64,000 nt of DNA from Candidatus Blastococcus massiliensis AP3 (GCF_000582785.1 NZ_HG931175.1:16787-80786), one strand, 5' to 3'. Shown: positions 21,816-30,313, numbered from the stretch's first letter. A program made the numbers and translations. Notes: a model not told the origin generated them from the letters alone.

Positions 21816-23894
21816 ATGGCGAAAGAAGCGTCTCCCGCACCGGCCCCGCGACCGGCGGAGCGGGTGCGCAACGTCGCCCTGGTCGGCCACTCGGGGGCGG
21901 GCAAGACCACTCTCGCCGAAGCGCTGCTCGTCGCCACCGGGGCCGTGCCCCGTCCCGGTCGGGTCGAGGACGGCACCACCTGCCTGGACACCGAGGACGT
22001 CGAGATCCGTCAGCGGCGCTCGGTCTCGTTGGGCGTGGCGACGGTCGAGCACGCCGACCACCGGATCACCCTGCTCGACACCCCCGGTTCGCCGGACTTC
22101 GTCGGGGAACTCCGCGCCGGGCTGCGGGCCGCCGACGCGGCCCTGTTCGTCGTCTCCGCCGTCAACGGGGTGGACGCCACCACGGTCCAGCTCTGGGAGG
22201 AGTGCGCGGCCGTCGGGATGCCGCGGGCGGTGGTGATCACGCAGCTGGACAAGCCGCGCGCCGACGTCGGGGAGGCGGTGCGGTTGTGCCAGATGCTGCT
22301 CGGCGACGGGGTGTTCCCCGTGCACCTGGCCGACCGCGGCCCCGACGGCTCGGTGCGTGGCCTCGCCTCGCTGCTCGATCCGGCGGCCGCGCCCGGGCCG
22401 GCGGACGACGAGGCCGACCGGCTCCGGTCCGAGCTGATCGAGGGCATCATCGGCGAGAGCGAGGACGAGGCGCTGATGGAGCGCTACCTCGCCGGTGACC
22501 TGCTGGTCCAGGCCGACCTGATCGCCGACCTCGAGACCGCCGTCGCCCGCGCGCACTTCCACCCGGTGCTCCTGGCCGCGCCGCTGACCGGGGTCGGCAT
22601 CGCCGACCTGCTGGAACTGATCGTCGCCGGCTTCCCCAGCCCGCGGGAGCACGGCTGCCCGCCCGTGACCCGGCCGGACGGCTCGCCGGCACCGCCGCTG
22701 GCCTGCGACCCGGACGGGCCGCTCGTGGCGGAGGTGGTCAAGACGACGACCGACCCCTACGTCGGGCGGGTGTCCCTGGTCCGCGTCTTCTCCGGCACGC
22801 TGCAGCCCGACGTCGCCGTCCACGTCTCCGGGCACGGGCTGGCCGACCGCGGCCACCCCGACCACGACGTCGACGAGCGGATCGGCGCGGTCAGCGCCCC
22901 GCTCGGGCCGACCCTGCGGCCGGTGGCGGCGTGCCCGGCCGGCGACATCTGCGCCATCGCCCGGCTGACCAGCGCCGAGTCGGGCGACACGCTCTCCTCG
23001 CCCGACGACCCCCGGCTGGTGCCGCCGTGGGAGCTGCCCACGCCGCAGCTCCCGGTGGCCGTGGAAGCGGCGTCCCGGTCGGACGACGACCGCCTGGCCA
23101 CGGCGCTGTCCCGGCTGGTCGCCGAGGACCCCACCGTGCGGCTGGAACGCCGTGGGGAGACCGGGCAGCTGCTGCTCTGGTGCGTCGGGGACGCGCATGC
23201 GGAGGTGCTGCTGGAGCGACTGCGCACCCGGCACGGCGTCACCGTCGTCCCTGTCCCGGTACGGGTGCCGCTCGTGGAGACGCTGGCCGGCCCCGCTCAG
23301 GTCACCGCCCGCCACGTCAAGCAGTCCGGCGGACACGGGCAGTACGCCGTCGTCGTGGTGGAGGGGGAGCCGGGCCCGCCCGGGAGCGGCATCGTCTTCG
23401 AGCAGCGCATCGTGGGCGGCACGGTGCCGAGCCAGTTCCACGGCAGCGTGGAGAAGGGCATCAGGGCGCAGGCCCAGCGGGGCATCAGCGGGGACCGGTC
23501 CGTGGTCGACGTCCACGTCACCCTCGTCGACGGCAAGGCGCACTCCGTGGACTCCTCCGACGCCGCCTTCCAGGCGGCCGGGGCCCTGGCCCTGCGCGAG
23601 CTCGCCGCCGCGGCGGGCACCCGCGTCCTGGAGCCGTGGTGCGAGGTCGCCGTGCAGGTGCCGGCCGAGTACGTGGGACCGGTGATGAGCGACCTGTCCT
23701 CCCGACGGGCCCGGGTGACCGGCACCGAGGCCGACACCGGTCGCGACCGGACGACGGTCCGCGCCGAGGTGCCCGAGGCGGAGCTGCTCACCTATCCGGG
23801 CGCGCTGCGCTCGATCACCCACGGCACGGGTTCCTTCGATCGCCGCCCGCTGGGCCACGAGCCGGCGCCCGCCAGCGTCTCGGTCCCCGCCTGA
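21816..23894 (+). CDS. Elongation factor G-like GTPase (EF-G2 type)
   Basis: A 692-residue relative of translation factor EF-G. It keeps the five-domain layout: G domain with GHSGAGKTTLAEALL (G1, near residue 27), DTPGSPDF (G3) and VITQLDKPRAD, where the canonical NKxD is TQLD; domain II near residues 300-380; and the C-terminal GHGQYAVVVVEGEPG, VPSQFHGSVEKGIRAQ and SITHGTGSF segments of domains IV and V. The usual EF-G is encoded with rpsL/rpsG/tuf, so this paralogue probably has a special or conditional role; mycobacterial fusA2 is the analogue. The altered G4 motif may change nucleotide preference or affinity. ATG 21816 fits the length of the family. Confidence 0.88.
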   Translation: MAKEASPAPAPRPAERVRNVALVGHSGAGKTTLAEALLVATGAVPRPGRVEDGTTCLDTEDVEIRQRRSVSLGVATVEHADHRITLLDTPGSPDFVGELRAGLRAADAALFVVSAVNGVDATTVQLWEECAAVGMPRAVVITQLDKPRADVGEAVRLCQMLLGDGVFPVHLADRGPDGSVRGLASLLDPAAAPGPADDEADRLRSELIEGIIGESEDEALMERYLAGDLLVQADLIADLETAVARAHFHPVLLAAPLTGVGIADLLELIVAGFPSPREHGCPPVTRPDGSPAPPLACDPDGPLVAEVVKTTTDPYVGRVSLVRVFSGTLQPDVAVHVSGHGLADRGHPDHDVDERIGAVSAPLGPTLRPVAACPAGDICAIARLTSAESGDTLSSPDDPRLVPPWELPTPQLPVAVEAASRSDDDRLATALSRLVAEDPTVRLERRGETGQLLLWCVGDAHAEVLLERLRTRHGVTVVPVPVRVPLVETLAGPAQVTARHVKQSGGHGQYAVVVVEGEPGPPGSGIVFEQRIVGGTVPSQFHGSVEKGIRAQAQRGISGDRSVVDVHVTLVDGKAHSVDSSDAAFQAAGALALRELAAAAGTRVLEPWCEVAVQVPAEYVGPVMSDLSSRRARVTGTEADTGRDRTTVRAEVPEAELLTYPGALRSITHGTGSFDRRPLGHEPAPASVSVPA

Positions 23895-23941
23895 GGCTCG
23901 CCGCGAGCCTTCGAGCGGTGAGGAGGACGGGGTCCTTCGAC
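23890..23941. repeat. Intergenic palindromic repeat, copy D (divergent, inverted)
   Basis: On the minus strand it begins GAAGGACCCCGTCCTCC and continues to CGCTCGAAGGCTCGCGGCG. This echoes the AAGGACC end and CTCG-GCTCGCGGCG loop of copies A and B with several changes. It covers the EF-G2 stop and ends at a TAGCCT hexamer. Confidence 0.4.
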
Positions 23942-23947
23942 TAGCCT
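23942..23947 (+). promoter_or_regulatory. Putative -10 hexamer upstream of the pgsA-like gene
   Basis: TAGCCT ends 8 nt before a GTG (23,956) that opens a very short reading frame, so the transcript may begin at that codon. Confidence 0.35.
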
Positions 23948-23955
23948 CGGCCCAG

Positions 23956-23982
23956 GTGATCAGCGGGCTGGAGGGATCGTGA
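23956..23982 (+). CDS. Possible leaderless 8-codon upstream ORF coupled to the pgsA-like gene
   Basis: GTG 23,956 opens an 8-codon frame (MISGLEGS) whose TGA (23,980-23,982) overlaps the pgsA-like GTG at 23,979 as GTGA. A GGAGGGA site lies inside it. It could couple or attenuate translation; it is too short to claim as a peptide gene. Confidence 0.3.
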   Translation: MISGLEGS

Positions 23983-24638
23983 CGTCGTCGAACGGGCCGT
24001 CGGCCGAGGCGACGGCGTCGGGCAGGCCCGACTTCGTCGGGCGCGACGACCTGCCCGACCGGATCTGGACGGTCCCCAACGCGCTGTCGGTGCTCCGCCT
24101 GCTGGGCGTGCCGCTGTTCCTCTGGCTGCTGCTGGGCCCGGAGGCCGACGGCTGGGCGGTGATCGTCCTGATGATCTCGGGCATCACCGACTGGGCCGAC
24201 GGCAAGCTCGCCCGCTGGCTGGACCAGAGCAGCCGGCTGGGGGCCCTGCTCGACCCGGCGGCCGACCGGCTCTACATCGTCTGCACGCTGGTGGCCCTCG
24301 CGCTGCGCGACATCGCGCCCGTCTGGCTGGTCGCGCTGCTGGTCGGGCGCGAGCTCGTCCTCGGCGTCATGCTCCTGGTCCTGCGCCACCACGGCTACCC
24401 GCCGCTGCAGGTGCACTACCTCGGCAAGGCCGCCACGTTCCTGCTGCTCTACGCCTTCCCCGGACTGCTGCTGGCCGACGGAAGCGGCTGGCTGGCCACG
24501 GCGATCGAACCCTTCGCCTGGGCGTTCACCATCTGGGGCACCGCTCTCTACCTGCTGGCCGGCATCCTCTACGTCGTCCAGGTGCTGGGCATCGTGCGGG
24601 CAGAGCGGGCCGCCTCCACGGTCGGCCCGGTGCGGTGA
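23979..24638 (+). CDS. CDP-alcohol phosphatidyltransferase (PgsA/CrdS-like)
   Basis: A 219-residue integral membrane enzyme that joins a CDP-activated diacylglycerol to an alcohol phosphate; phosphatidylglycerophosphate or cardiolipin synthesis is likely. The catalytic motif D-x2-DG-x2-AR-x8-G-x3-D-x3-D is complete in DWADGKLARWLDQSSRLGAL followed by LDPAAD (near residues 69-93). Six spans are expected between residues 25 and 215. The matching mycobacterial gene before the DUF881 trio is pgsA2 (Rv1822, by memory). GTG 23,979 has GGAGGGATC just upstream, and the stop overlaps the DUF881 gene by 4 bp. Confidence 0.88.
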   Translation: MTSSNGPSAEATASGRPDFVGRDDLPDRIWTVPNALSVLRLLGVPLFLWLLLGPEADGWAVIVLMISGITDWADGKLARWLDQSSRLGALLDPAADRLYIVCTLVALALRDIAPVWLVALLVGRELVLGVMLLVLRHHGYPPLQVHYLGKAATFLLLYAFPGLLLADGSGWLATAIEPFAWAFTIWGTALYLLAGILYVVQVLGIVRAERAASTVGPVR

Positions 24639-25546
24639 GCGAACAGCCCCCGGGCGGGGGCCCACGGTCGCTGGGTGCCTCGCTGCTCGACGACGTGCTC
24701 GCCGAGACCCTCGATCCCGCCTACGTCCAGGCCGCGCAGGCCCGGGCGGCCGCGACCGACAGCGCTCCCCGGCGACGGTGGAAGGGGCGGGTGCTGGTCG
24801 CGCTCACGATGGTGGTCGCCGGTCTCCTCGCTGCCGTGACCTACGACCTGGCCGCCGCGCGCGTGCAAGGGCGGCAGGAGATCCGCGAGGCCCTGGTCGC
24901 CGACATCCGGGCCGAGTCCGAGGTCAGCGACGAGCTCGCCGCCGAGCTCGAGGAGCTGGGCGCCGAGGTCACCGTCGCCCGCGACGAGCTGCTGGCCTCC
25001 TCCACCACCGGCCAGCGGGCGCTGGATGCGCTCGCCCGTGCCGAGGAGGCCGCGGCCGCGGTGCCGGTCACCGGCCCGGGTCTGCTCGTCACGCTCGCCA
25101 ACGCCGCGCCGAACGCCGACGACGACCCCGTCGGCGGCGGCACCGAGGCCGACCCCCGCGGCCGCGTGCGGGACGGCGACCTGCAGCAGGTGGTGAACGC
25201 GCTCTGGGCCGCCGGCGCGGAGGCGATCAGCATCAACGGCCAGCGGCTGGGCCCGACCAGCGCCATCCGGTTCGCCGGCGAGGCCGTCCTGGTCGACTTC
25301 CGCCCGGTCACGAACCCCTACGAGGTGCGCGCGATCGGTGCCCCCGACACCCTGTCCGGCGCCTTCCTGGCCAGCCCCGAGGTGCGTGCCCTCGCCCTCG
25401 TCTCGGAGTCCTTCGGGCTCCGGTTCGACTTCTCGCGGAAGGACGAGCTGACCCTTCCCGCCGCGACCACCCCTGAGCTGCGCTCGGCCCAGCCGGTCAC
25501 CGACGAGGACCCCGTCCTGCCGTCCGACCCCGCTCCCGGAGACTGA
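24635..25546 (+). CDS. DUF881 family protein (first copy)
   Basis: A 303-residue single-span membrane protein of the DUF881 (YlxX/YlxW) family. Residues 1-47 are cytoplasmic, a span lies at about 49-70, a heptad-rich coiled coil follows (about 75-135), and the conserved extracytoplasmic domain has GPGLLVTLANAAPN, then LQQVVNALWAAGAEAISING and NPYEVRAIGAPDTLSGAF. Found with division and envelope genes in Gram-positive bacteria; exact role unknown. GTG 24,635 overlaps the upstream stop. It forms a set with the SBP gene and the second DUF881 gene, as in mycobacteria (Rv1823-Rv1825, by memory). Confidence 0.87.
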   Translation: MSEQPPGGGPRSLGASLLDDVLAETLDPAYVQAAQARAAATDSAPRRRWKGRVLVALTMVVAGLLAAVTYDLAAARVQGRQEIREALVADIRAESEVSDELAAELEELGAEVTVARDELLASSTTGQRALDALARAEEAAAAVPVTGPGLLVTLANAAPNADDDPVGGGTEADPRGRVRDGDLQQVVNALWAAGAEAISINGQRLGPTSAIRFAGEAVLVDFRPVTNPYEVRAIGAPDTLSGAFLASPEVRALALVSESFGLRFDFSRKDELTLPAATTPELRSAQPVTDEDPVLPSDPAPGD

Positions 25547-25549
25547 CCC

Positions 25550-25882
25550 GTGATCCCCATCCTCGGCCTGGTAGCCGGAGTCCTGCTCGGTCTGCTGTTC
25601 GATCCCACCGTGCCGCTGGGCCTCCAGCCGTACCTGCCGATCGCGGTGGTCGCCGCCCTCGACGCGGTCTTCGGCGGTCTGCGCGCCCGGCTCGACGGCA
25701 TCTTCGACGCCAAGGTCTTCGTCATCTCGTTCGTCTCGAACGTCGTCGTCGCGGCCCTCATCGTCTTCCTCGGTGACCAGCTCGGCGTGGGGGCGCAGCT
25801 GTCCACCGCCGTCGTCGTCGTCCTCGGCATCCGCATCTTCGGCAACGCCGCGGCCATCCGCCGGCACGTCTTCCGCGCATGA
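25550..25882 (+). CDS. sbp: Small basic protein (SBP, DUF1290) membrane protein
   Basis: A 110-residue polytopic membrane protein with three or four hydrophobic segments (residues 2-20, 28-42, 60-80, 86-104). The family signature is [20 protein letters not shown] followed by RLDGIFD and, later, [16 protein letters not shown]. In Bacillus and Corynebacteriales sbp lies with DUF881 genes next to division genes. Here it is sandwiched between two DUF881 genes, 3 bp after the first and overlapping the second by 4 bp (ATGA). GTG 25,550 gives the standard length. Confidence 0.9.
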   Translation: MIPILGLVAGVLLGLLFDPTVPLGLQPYLPIAVVAALDAVFGGLRARLDGIFDAKVFVISFVSNVVVAALIVFLGDQLGVGAQLSTAVVVVLGIRIFGNAAAIRRHVFRA

Positions 25883-26709
25883 CCATGCCGCCGGAGGACA
25901 CCGGGCCGCCGGAGGGCACCCGGCCGTCGGAGGACACCCGGCCGTCGGACGAGGGCGACCCGGCCGCCGCGCCCGAGGTTGGGGCCGCCGCGCCCGAGGT
26001 CGGGGCCGCTGCGCCTGGACCGCGGCGCCGCGACCCGCTCGCGGCCGCCCTGATCGGCGTGCTCACCCTGCTGCTCGGCTTCGCCTTCACCGTCCAGGTG
26101 CGCAACGCCGACGACGACCAGCTGCTGGCCGGGGCGCGCGAGGAGGACCTCGTGCGCATTCTCGACGAGGTCAGCTCCCAGGGCGCCCGGCTCCGCCAGC
26201 AGATCGCCGACCAGCGCGCCGCCCTGCGCGAGCTCACCAGCTCCGACAGCCGGTCGGCCTCGGCGCTCCAGGAGGCCAGGGACCGGGCGGCGTCGCTCGG
26301 CGTCCTCAACGGGACCGACGCCGCCCAGGGTCCGGGTCTGCGCATGACCGTGCGGGATCCCGACGGGGAGCTGCGGGTCGCCGACCTGCTCGACGTGATC
26401 CAGGAGCTGCGCGGCGCCGGCGCCGAGACGATGCAGATCGACGGTGTCCGCGTCGGCCTCACGACGGCGGTCACGGGCACGCAGGGCGAACTGCTCGTGG
26501 ACGGCCGGCCGATCACGGCCCCCTACGAGTTCCTGGTGCTCGGCTCGCCGCAGAACATCGAGACGGCCCTCAACATCCCCGGGGGAGTGGTGCAGCACGT
26601 CGCCGGCCGGGGCGGCTCGGTGGTCGTCGAGCAGGTGCCCGATCTCGTCGTCGACGCGTTGCGGCCCCTGCCCGAGGCTCAATACGCTGCGCCGGACGTC
26701 GACGACTGA
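25879..26709 (+). CDS. DUF881 family protein (second copy)
   Basis: A 276-residue paralogue of the protein encoded just upstream. The first 55 residues are low complexity, with tandem [19 protein letters not shown] and [18 protein letters not shown] units. A span lies at about 56-74, a coiled coil at about 85-130, and the DUF881 domain follows with [37 protein letters not shown] and [19 protein letters not shown]. It probably works with the first copy as a pair. The DNA behind the Pro/Glu/Ala repeats shows near-exact 18- and 21-bp duplications, so this segment may vary in length between strains. Confidence 0.87.
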   Translation: MTMPPEDTGPPEGTRPSEDTRPSDEGDPAAAPEVGAAAPEVGAAAPGPRRRDPLAAALIGVLTLLLGFAFTVQVRNADDDQLLAGAREEDLVRILDEVSSQGARLRQQIADQRAALRELTSSDSRSASALQEARDRAASLGVLNGTDAAQGPGLRMTVRDPDGELRVADLLDVIQELRGAGAETMQIDGVRVGLTTAVTGTQGELLVDGRPITAPYEFLVLGSPQNIETALNIPGGVVQHVAGRGGSVVVEQVPDLVVDALRPLPEAQYAAPDVDD

Positions 26710-26710
26710 T

Positions 26711-26771
26711 GAAGGACCTCCCTGCCCCCCCCGCCACTCGCACGCTCGCGGCGGGCCCCTGCAGGGAGGCC
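26711..26771. repeat. Intergenic palindromic repeat, copy B
   Basis: The best preserved copy. Outer arms CCTCCCTGC and GCAGGGAGG are perfect complements and enclose a CCGCC/GGCGG inner stem with a CACTCGCACGCTCG loop. The inner 29 bp equal copy A. It fills the gap between the second DUF881 gene and gcvH, and its right arm contains GGAGG. Confidence 0.8.
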
Positions 26772-26795
26772 GTCACCACCATGGAGACTCTCCGT

Positions 26796-27200
26796 ATGAG
26801 CACGCCTGATGACCGCCGCTACACCGACCAGCACGAATGGGCGCTGGTGCAGGGCACCGACGGCACGTCGACGGTCGTCCGCGTCGGCATCACCGACCAC
26901 GCGCAGGACGCGCTCGGGGACATCGTCTTCGTGCAATTGCCCGCCGTGGGCGACGAGGTGACGCCCGGGACGCCGATCGGCGAGGTCGAGTCCACCAAGT
27001 CGGTGTCCGACGTCTACGCACCGGTGGCGGGGGTCGTGGCCGCCGTGAACGAGGCGCTGACGGACGCACCGGAGACGGTCAACGCCGATCCCTACGGTTC
27101 CGGCTGGCTGGTCGACATCAGCGTGCCGGCCGAGGGCGGCGACCCGATCGGCCAGCTGCTCGACGCCGACGCCTACCAGGCGCTCGTGGCGGGTTCGTGA
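26796..27200 (+). CDS. gcvH: Glycine cleavage system H protein
   Basis: Lipoyl carrier of the glycine cleavage system, shuttling the aminomethyl group between the P and T proteins. The 134-residue product has the canonical fold, starting [14 protein letters not shown] and with lipoylated Lys in [18 protein letters not shown] near residue 69. It ends with the typical GWLVDISV and YQALV stretches. ATG 26,796 has GGAG 9 nt upstream; ATG 26,781, five codons earlier, is the alternative and would use the GGAGG within palindromic repeat B. Only gcvH and gcvP of the system are in this window; gcvT is absent. Confidence 0.93.
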   Translation: MSTPDDRRYTDQHEWALVQGTDGTSTVVRVGITDHAQDALGDIVFVQLPAVGDEVTPGTPIGEVESTKSVSDVYAPVAGVVAAVNEALTDAPETVNADPYGSGWLVDISVPAEGGDPIGQLLDADAYQALVAGS

Positions 27201-27237
27201 CGGCCCTGCCTGACAGGCTGTCGACGACGCCGCTCAC

Positions 27238-27243
27238 TATGAT
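27238..27243 (+). promoter_or_regulatory. Consensus-like -10 upstream of garA
   Basis: TATGAT sits in the 260-bp gap between gcvH and garA. The nearest -35-like sequence (CTGACA, 27,210-27,215) is 22 bp away, which is too far for a normal promoter. A transcript from here would have a leader of about 210 nt. Confidence 0.35.
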
Positions 27244-27460
27244 CACGACAGGACACGGGGTCCGCTTCTGCCCATCGCGGAACTCTCGTCCCTGACCCTG
27301 CACGCGTGGTTGACCCTCGGGTCCACCGCTGGTTCCATGACCACGGCCCGCCGCACCCGCGGTGGCCGACACTCGACGGGCCGTCCGGTCCGTCGTCAGC
27401 CGGCCGCCCGCGGCCCGTCAAGGCTCGCGGCGACGCCCCTCGCACCGGAGGAGACGCAAC

Positions 27461-27979
27461 GTGCACTGCACTCGATGTGGACACGAGAACCCCGAGGGCA
27501 GTCGCTTCTGCGCGCAGTGCGGCTCGGCGCTCTCCCCGGAGCGGGTCGGTGAGTCGACCAGCGTGATCCCCAAGGTGGGGGGCGAGGACTCCGGGGACCA
27601 GCCGGAGGTCGCCGAGGCCGCGGCCGACGCGCACGCCGGGGCCGTCGAGTCCCTGCCGGCCGGGTCGGCGCTGCTGGTGGTCAAGCGTGGCCCGAACGCC
27701 GGCAGCCGGTTCCTGCTCGACCAGGACGTCACCACCGCCGGACGCCACCCCGACAGCGACATCTTCCTCGACGACGTGACCGTCAGCCGCCGGCACGTGG
27801 AGTTCCACCGCGAGGGTGGCGGCTTCTCGGTGCACGACGTCGGCAGCCTCAACGGCACCTACGTCAACCGCGAGCCGGTCGACGTCGCCTCCCTCGCCGG
27901 AGGCGACGAGGTGCAGATCGGGAAGTTCCGCCTCGTCTACCTGACCGGTCCGCGCACCGGCGAGCCGGCCGCTCGCTGA
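27461..27979 (+). CDS. garA: FHA-domain regulator GarA/OdhI with N-terminal zinc ribbon
   Basis: A 172-residue homologue of GarA/OdhI, which binds and inhibits 2-oxoglutarate dehydrogenase and modulates glutamate metabolism when unphosphorylated. The C-terminal FHA domain is complete: AGRHPDSDIF, VSRRHVEFH and GSLNGTYVN. GarA carries an ETTSV phosphorylation motif for PknB/PknG; here the equivalent is ESTSV (residues 31-35). Unlike mycobacterial GarA, residues 3-20 are a zinc ribbon with CxxC at 3/6 and 17/20. GTG 27,461 follows GGAGGAG closely. Its place after gcvH and before an ftsR-like gene matches Rv1826-Rv1828 (by memory). Confidence 0.9.
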   Translation: MHCTRCGHENPEGSRFCAQCGSALSPERVGESTSVIPKVGGEDSGDQPEVAEAAADAHAGAVESLPAGSALLVVKRGPNAGSRFLLDQDVTTAGRHPDSDIFLDDVTVSRRHVEFHREGGGFSVHDVGSLNGTYVNREPVDVASLAGGDEVQIGKFRLVYLTGPRTGEPAAR

Positions 27980-28018
27980 TGGTGGCGCGTGCCGTGCACG
28001 CGCCGGCGTGAAGGAGGC

Positions 28019-28750
28019 ATGACCGCGGTGCCCGAGCGCGAGAGCGCGCTCGGGGACGCCGTCGACCAGCACACGCCTCGGCTGACCATCGGCGAGGTGC
28101 TGGCTGTGCTGCGCGACGACTTCCCCGACGTGACCATCAGCAAGATCCGCTATCTCGAGTCCGAGGACCTCGTCCACCCGCAGCGCACCCCCTCGGGCTA
28201 CCGCAAGTTCTCCCGGGCCGACGTGAGCCGGCTGCGGTACGTGCTCGCGGCCCAGCGCGACCACTACCTCCCGCTGAAGGTCATCAAGGAGCACCTCGAG
28301 GCGCTCGACCGGGGCGAGCCGGTCCCGGGGACCGGCGGCCCGGCTGCCGTGCCCCCGCCCGCACCGGAGGGCGGGACCGAGACCCCGCTGACCCCCGAGC
28401 AGTTCGCGCGGGCCGCGGGACTGGAACCCGAGCAGCTCGCCGACTGCGTGCAGTTCGGTCTCCTGGCCACCGACGCCGAGGGCCGGCACCCGGTAGCCGA
28501 CCTCGCCGTCGCCCGCGCGGCGGCCGGACTGGCCCGCCACGGGATCGAGCCGCGGCACCTGCGGGTCTACCGCAGCGGCGTGGAGCGGGAGGCCGGGCTG
28601 GTCGAGCAGCTCGTGGCGCCGGTCCTGCGGGCACGCTCGGAGGAGGCGCGGACCCGCGCGACCGAGAAGCTGCGGGAGCTGGCCGGCCTGTCCGCCCAGC
28701 TGCACACCGCACTGCTCGAGGCTCGGCTCCGGGACCTGCTGCGCCCCTGA
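28019..28750 (+). CDS. ftsR: MerR-family regulator, FtsR-like
   Basis: A 243-residue DNA-binding protein. The N-terminal MerR winged helix is clear: LTIGEVLAVLRDDFPDVTIS, then KIRYLESEDLVHPQRTPSGYRKFSRADVSRLRYV. In place of a metal or drug sensor it has a long C-terminal helical region (residues about 125-243). Its orthologue in Corynebacterium (FtsR; Rv1828 in M. tuberculosis, by memory) activates ftsZ. Start choice is open: ATG 28,019 is only 1 nt from AAGGAGG, whereas GTG 28,028 is 10 nt from it and fits ribosome loading better. It lies 39 bp after garA. Confidence 0.85.
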   Translation: MTAVPERESALGDAVDQHTPRLTIGEVLAVLRDDFPDVTISKIRYLESEDLVHPQRTPSGYRKFSRADVSRLRYVLAAQRDHYLPLKVIKEHLEALDRGEPVPGTGGPAAVPPPAPEGGTETPLTPEQFARAAGLEPEQLADCVQFGLLATDAEGRHPVADLAVARAAAGLARHGIEPRHLRVYRSGVEREAGLVEQLVAPVLRARSEEARTRATEKLRELAGLSAQLHTALLEARLRDLLRP

Positions 28751-28871
28751 CTCCGGGCGTACGGTGAACCTGTCGCCGTCCCGGCGCCCGCCGCCCGCAT
28801 CCGACCAGACATCGCCCCGCCCGACCGCCTCCCGGGACGGTCGCCGGGGCCGCAGCCGAGGGAGCCGTACC

Positions 28872-29372
28872 GTGCAGGAGCTTCGAGTCGTCGGTGTCCG
28901 CGTCGAGCTGCCGGGCAACCAGCCGATCCTCCTGCTCAAGGAGACGCAGGGGGAGCGCTACCTGCCGATCTGGATCGGCGCGGTCGAGGCCGCGGCGATC
29001 GCCTTCGAGCAGCAGGGTGTGCGGCCCGCCCGCCCCATGACCCACGACCTCCTCCGCGAGGTGATCACCGCGCTGGGAGCCGAGCTCGAGGCGGTCAACA
29101 TCACCGAGATGCGCGACGGCATCTACATCGCCGAGCTCGTCCTGGGGGAGGAGCGGGTGGTCAGCGCCCGCCCGTCGGACGCGGTGGCGCTGGCCGTGCG
29201 CACCGGGGCACCGATCTTCGGCGCGGACGACCTGCTCGACGAGGTGGGCATCGAGATCCCCGACGAGCAGGAGGACGAGGTCGAGAAGTTCCGCGAGTTC
29301 CTCGACCAGATCTCCCCGGAGGACTTCGGCGCCGGTTCGGGTTCGGGCGGCGGCTCCGGCGGACCCGCCTGA
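28872..29372 (+). CDS. Bifunctional nuclease domain (BFN/DUF151) protein
   Basis: A 166-residue protein with a DUF151/BFN domain (residues 1-130): ELRVVGVRVELPGNQPILLL, YLPIWIGAVEAAAIAFEQQG, then RPMTHDLL and RPSDAVALAVRTGAPIFG are all typical. Plant and archaeal relatives have nuclease activity; in actinobacteria the role is not settled. The C-terminus is an acidic stretch followed by a Gly/Ser tail (GSGSGGGSGG). GTG 28,872 has no strong ribosome-binding site. It lies between two MerR-type genes in the same order as Rv1828-Rv1830 (by memory). Confidence 0.88.
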   Translation: MQELRVVGVRVELPGNQPILLLKETQGERYLPIWIGAVEAAAIAFEQQGVRPARPMTHDLLREVITALGAELEAVNITEMRDGIYIAELVLGEERVVSARPSDAVALAVRTGAPIFGADDLLDEVGIEIPDEQEDEVEKFREFLDQISPEDFGAGSGSGGGSGGPA

Positions 29373-29454
29373 ACCCGGCCAGAGGAGACTTTCGGCAGGG
29401 CCGGGCGGCACTCCACTCGAAATGATGAGCGGGGCGACACGCCGCCCTGCTCAG

Positions 29455-29483
29455 TTGACCGACCACCGGGCCCGGCTTACGGT
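29455..29483 (+). promoter_or_regulatory. Sigma-A type promoter for the second MerR gene
   Basis: TTGACC and TACGGT are separated by 17 bp, the best housekeeping match in the window. The predicted start near 29,490 leaves a 5' leader of about 130 nt before GTG 29,623, which has AGAGGAGG upstream. Confidence 0.6.
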
Positions 29484-29622
29484 CGGCGAACAACAACGGT
29501 GTGACACCTGAGGTCAGCGGGCGCGAGTCCCGCCGACATGCGAGGCCCGTCGCGGGCGGAGCACAGGGAGAAAGCCGTCGACCGGACCGCGCGAGCGGTC
29601 CGGGACAGAGGAGGACGCTGAC

Positions 29623-30195
29623 GTGAGCGACGAGGACCTGAGCTCCCAGGGTCAGCTGTTCAGCGACGCCGCGGTCGGCGCCCCTGCCTACGACGAGGTG
29701 GACACCGACCTCGTCGGCTACCGCGGTCCCACGGCCTGTGCGGCAGCCGGCATCACCTACCGGCAGCTCGACTACTGGGCCCGTACCGGCCTGGTCGCGC
29801 CCTCGGTCCGCAGCGCCACCGGCTCGGGTACGCAGCGGCTGTACTCCTTCCGCGACATCCTGGTCCTCAAGGTCGTCAAGCGACTGCTGGACACCGGCGT
29901 CTCGCTGCAGAACATCCGCAAGGCCGTCGACCACCTGCGCAACCGCGGCATCAGGGACCTCGCCAACGTCACGCTGTTCTCCGACGGTGCCACGGTCTAC
30001 GAGTGCACCTCCGCGGAGGAGGTCGTCGACCTGCTCGCCGGCGGGCAGGGCGTCTTCGGCATCGCCGTCTCCGGTGCGCTGCGCGAGCTCTCCGGTGAGC
30101 TCGCCGAGCTGCCGGCCGAGCGCCTCGACGGCGCGCCCATGGCCGCTGCCGACGACGAGCTGTCGCTGCGCCGCCGTCGCCGCGCCGCCGTCTAG
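29623..30195 (+). CDS. MerR-family transcriptional regulator
   Basis: A 190-residue regulator with an N-terminal MerR-like helix-turn-helix after a 25-residue acidic leader: YRGPTACAAAGITYRQLDYW, then RTGLVAPSVR and QRLYSFRDILVLKVVKRLLD. The dimerisation helix is short (VSLQNIRKAVDHLRNRG) and is followed by a small domain with YECTSAEEVVDLLAGGQGVF, which recurs in the Rv1830/McdR group. Ligand unknown. A palindrome typical of MerR operators lies 92 bp downstream, in the gcvP promoter, making gcvP a candidate target. A possible hairpin (GTCGCGCC with GGCGCGAC, 30,206-30,247) follows the stop. Confidence 0.87.
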   Translation: MSDEDLSSQGQLFSDAAVGAPAYDEVDTDLVGYRGPTACAAAGITYRQLDYWARTGLVAPSVRSATGSGTQRLYSFRDILVLKVVKRLLDTGVSLQNIRKAVDHLRNRGIRDLANVTLFSDGATVYECTSAEEVVDLLAGGQGVFGIAVSGALRELSGELAELPAERLDGAPMAAADDELSLRRRRRAAV

Positions 30196-30286
30196 CCTCC
30201 GCGCGGTCGCGCCGAGTGGGCCCCGGAGGGGTCCGCGCAGGCGCGACGACGGGGCTCCACCCTGTGGGGGACGGCACCTGATCGCG

Positions 30287-30308
30287 TTGTCGTCCGGCAG
30301 GACGACAA
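30287..30308. promoter_or_regulatory. Perfect inverted repeat in the gcvP promoter, probable MerR-type operator
   Basis: Two 9-bp arms, TTGTCGTCC and GGACGACAA, flank a 4-bp spacer. The site begins at a TTGTCG that could serve as -35 and ends just before the TAGCGT -10, so it fills the -35/-10 spacer (21 bp). This is the layout MerR regulators act on. The adjacent upstream gene encodes a MerR protein. Confidence 0.6.
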
Positions 30309-30313
30309 TGTTG

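Noticed and set aside
21573-24665. Long minus-strand frame opposite the EF-G-like and pgsA-like genes
   Set aside because: It is the shadow of the plus-strand genes; no recognisable domain or start signal.
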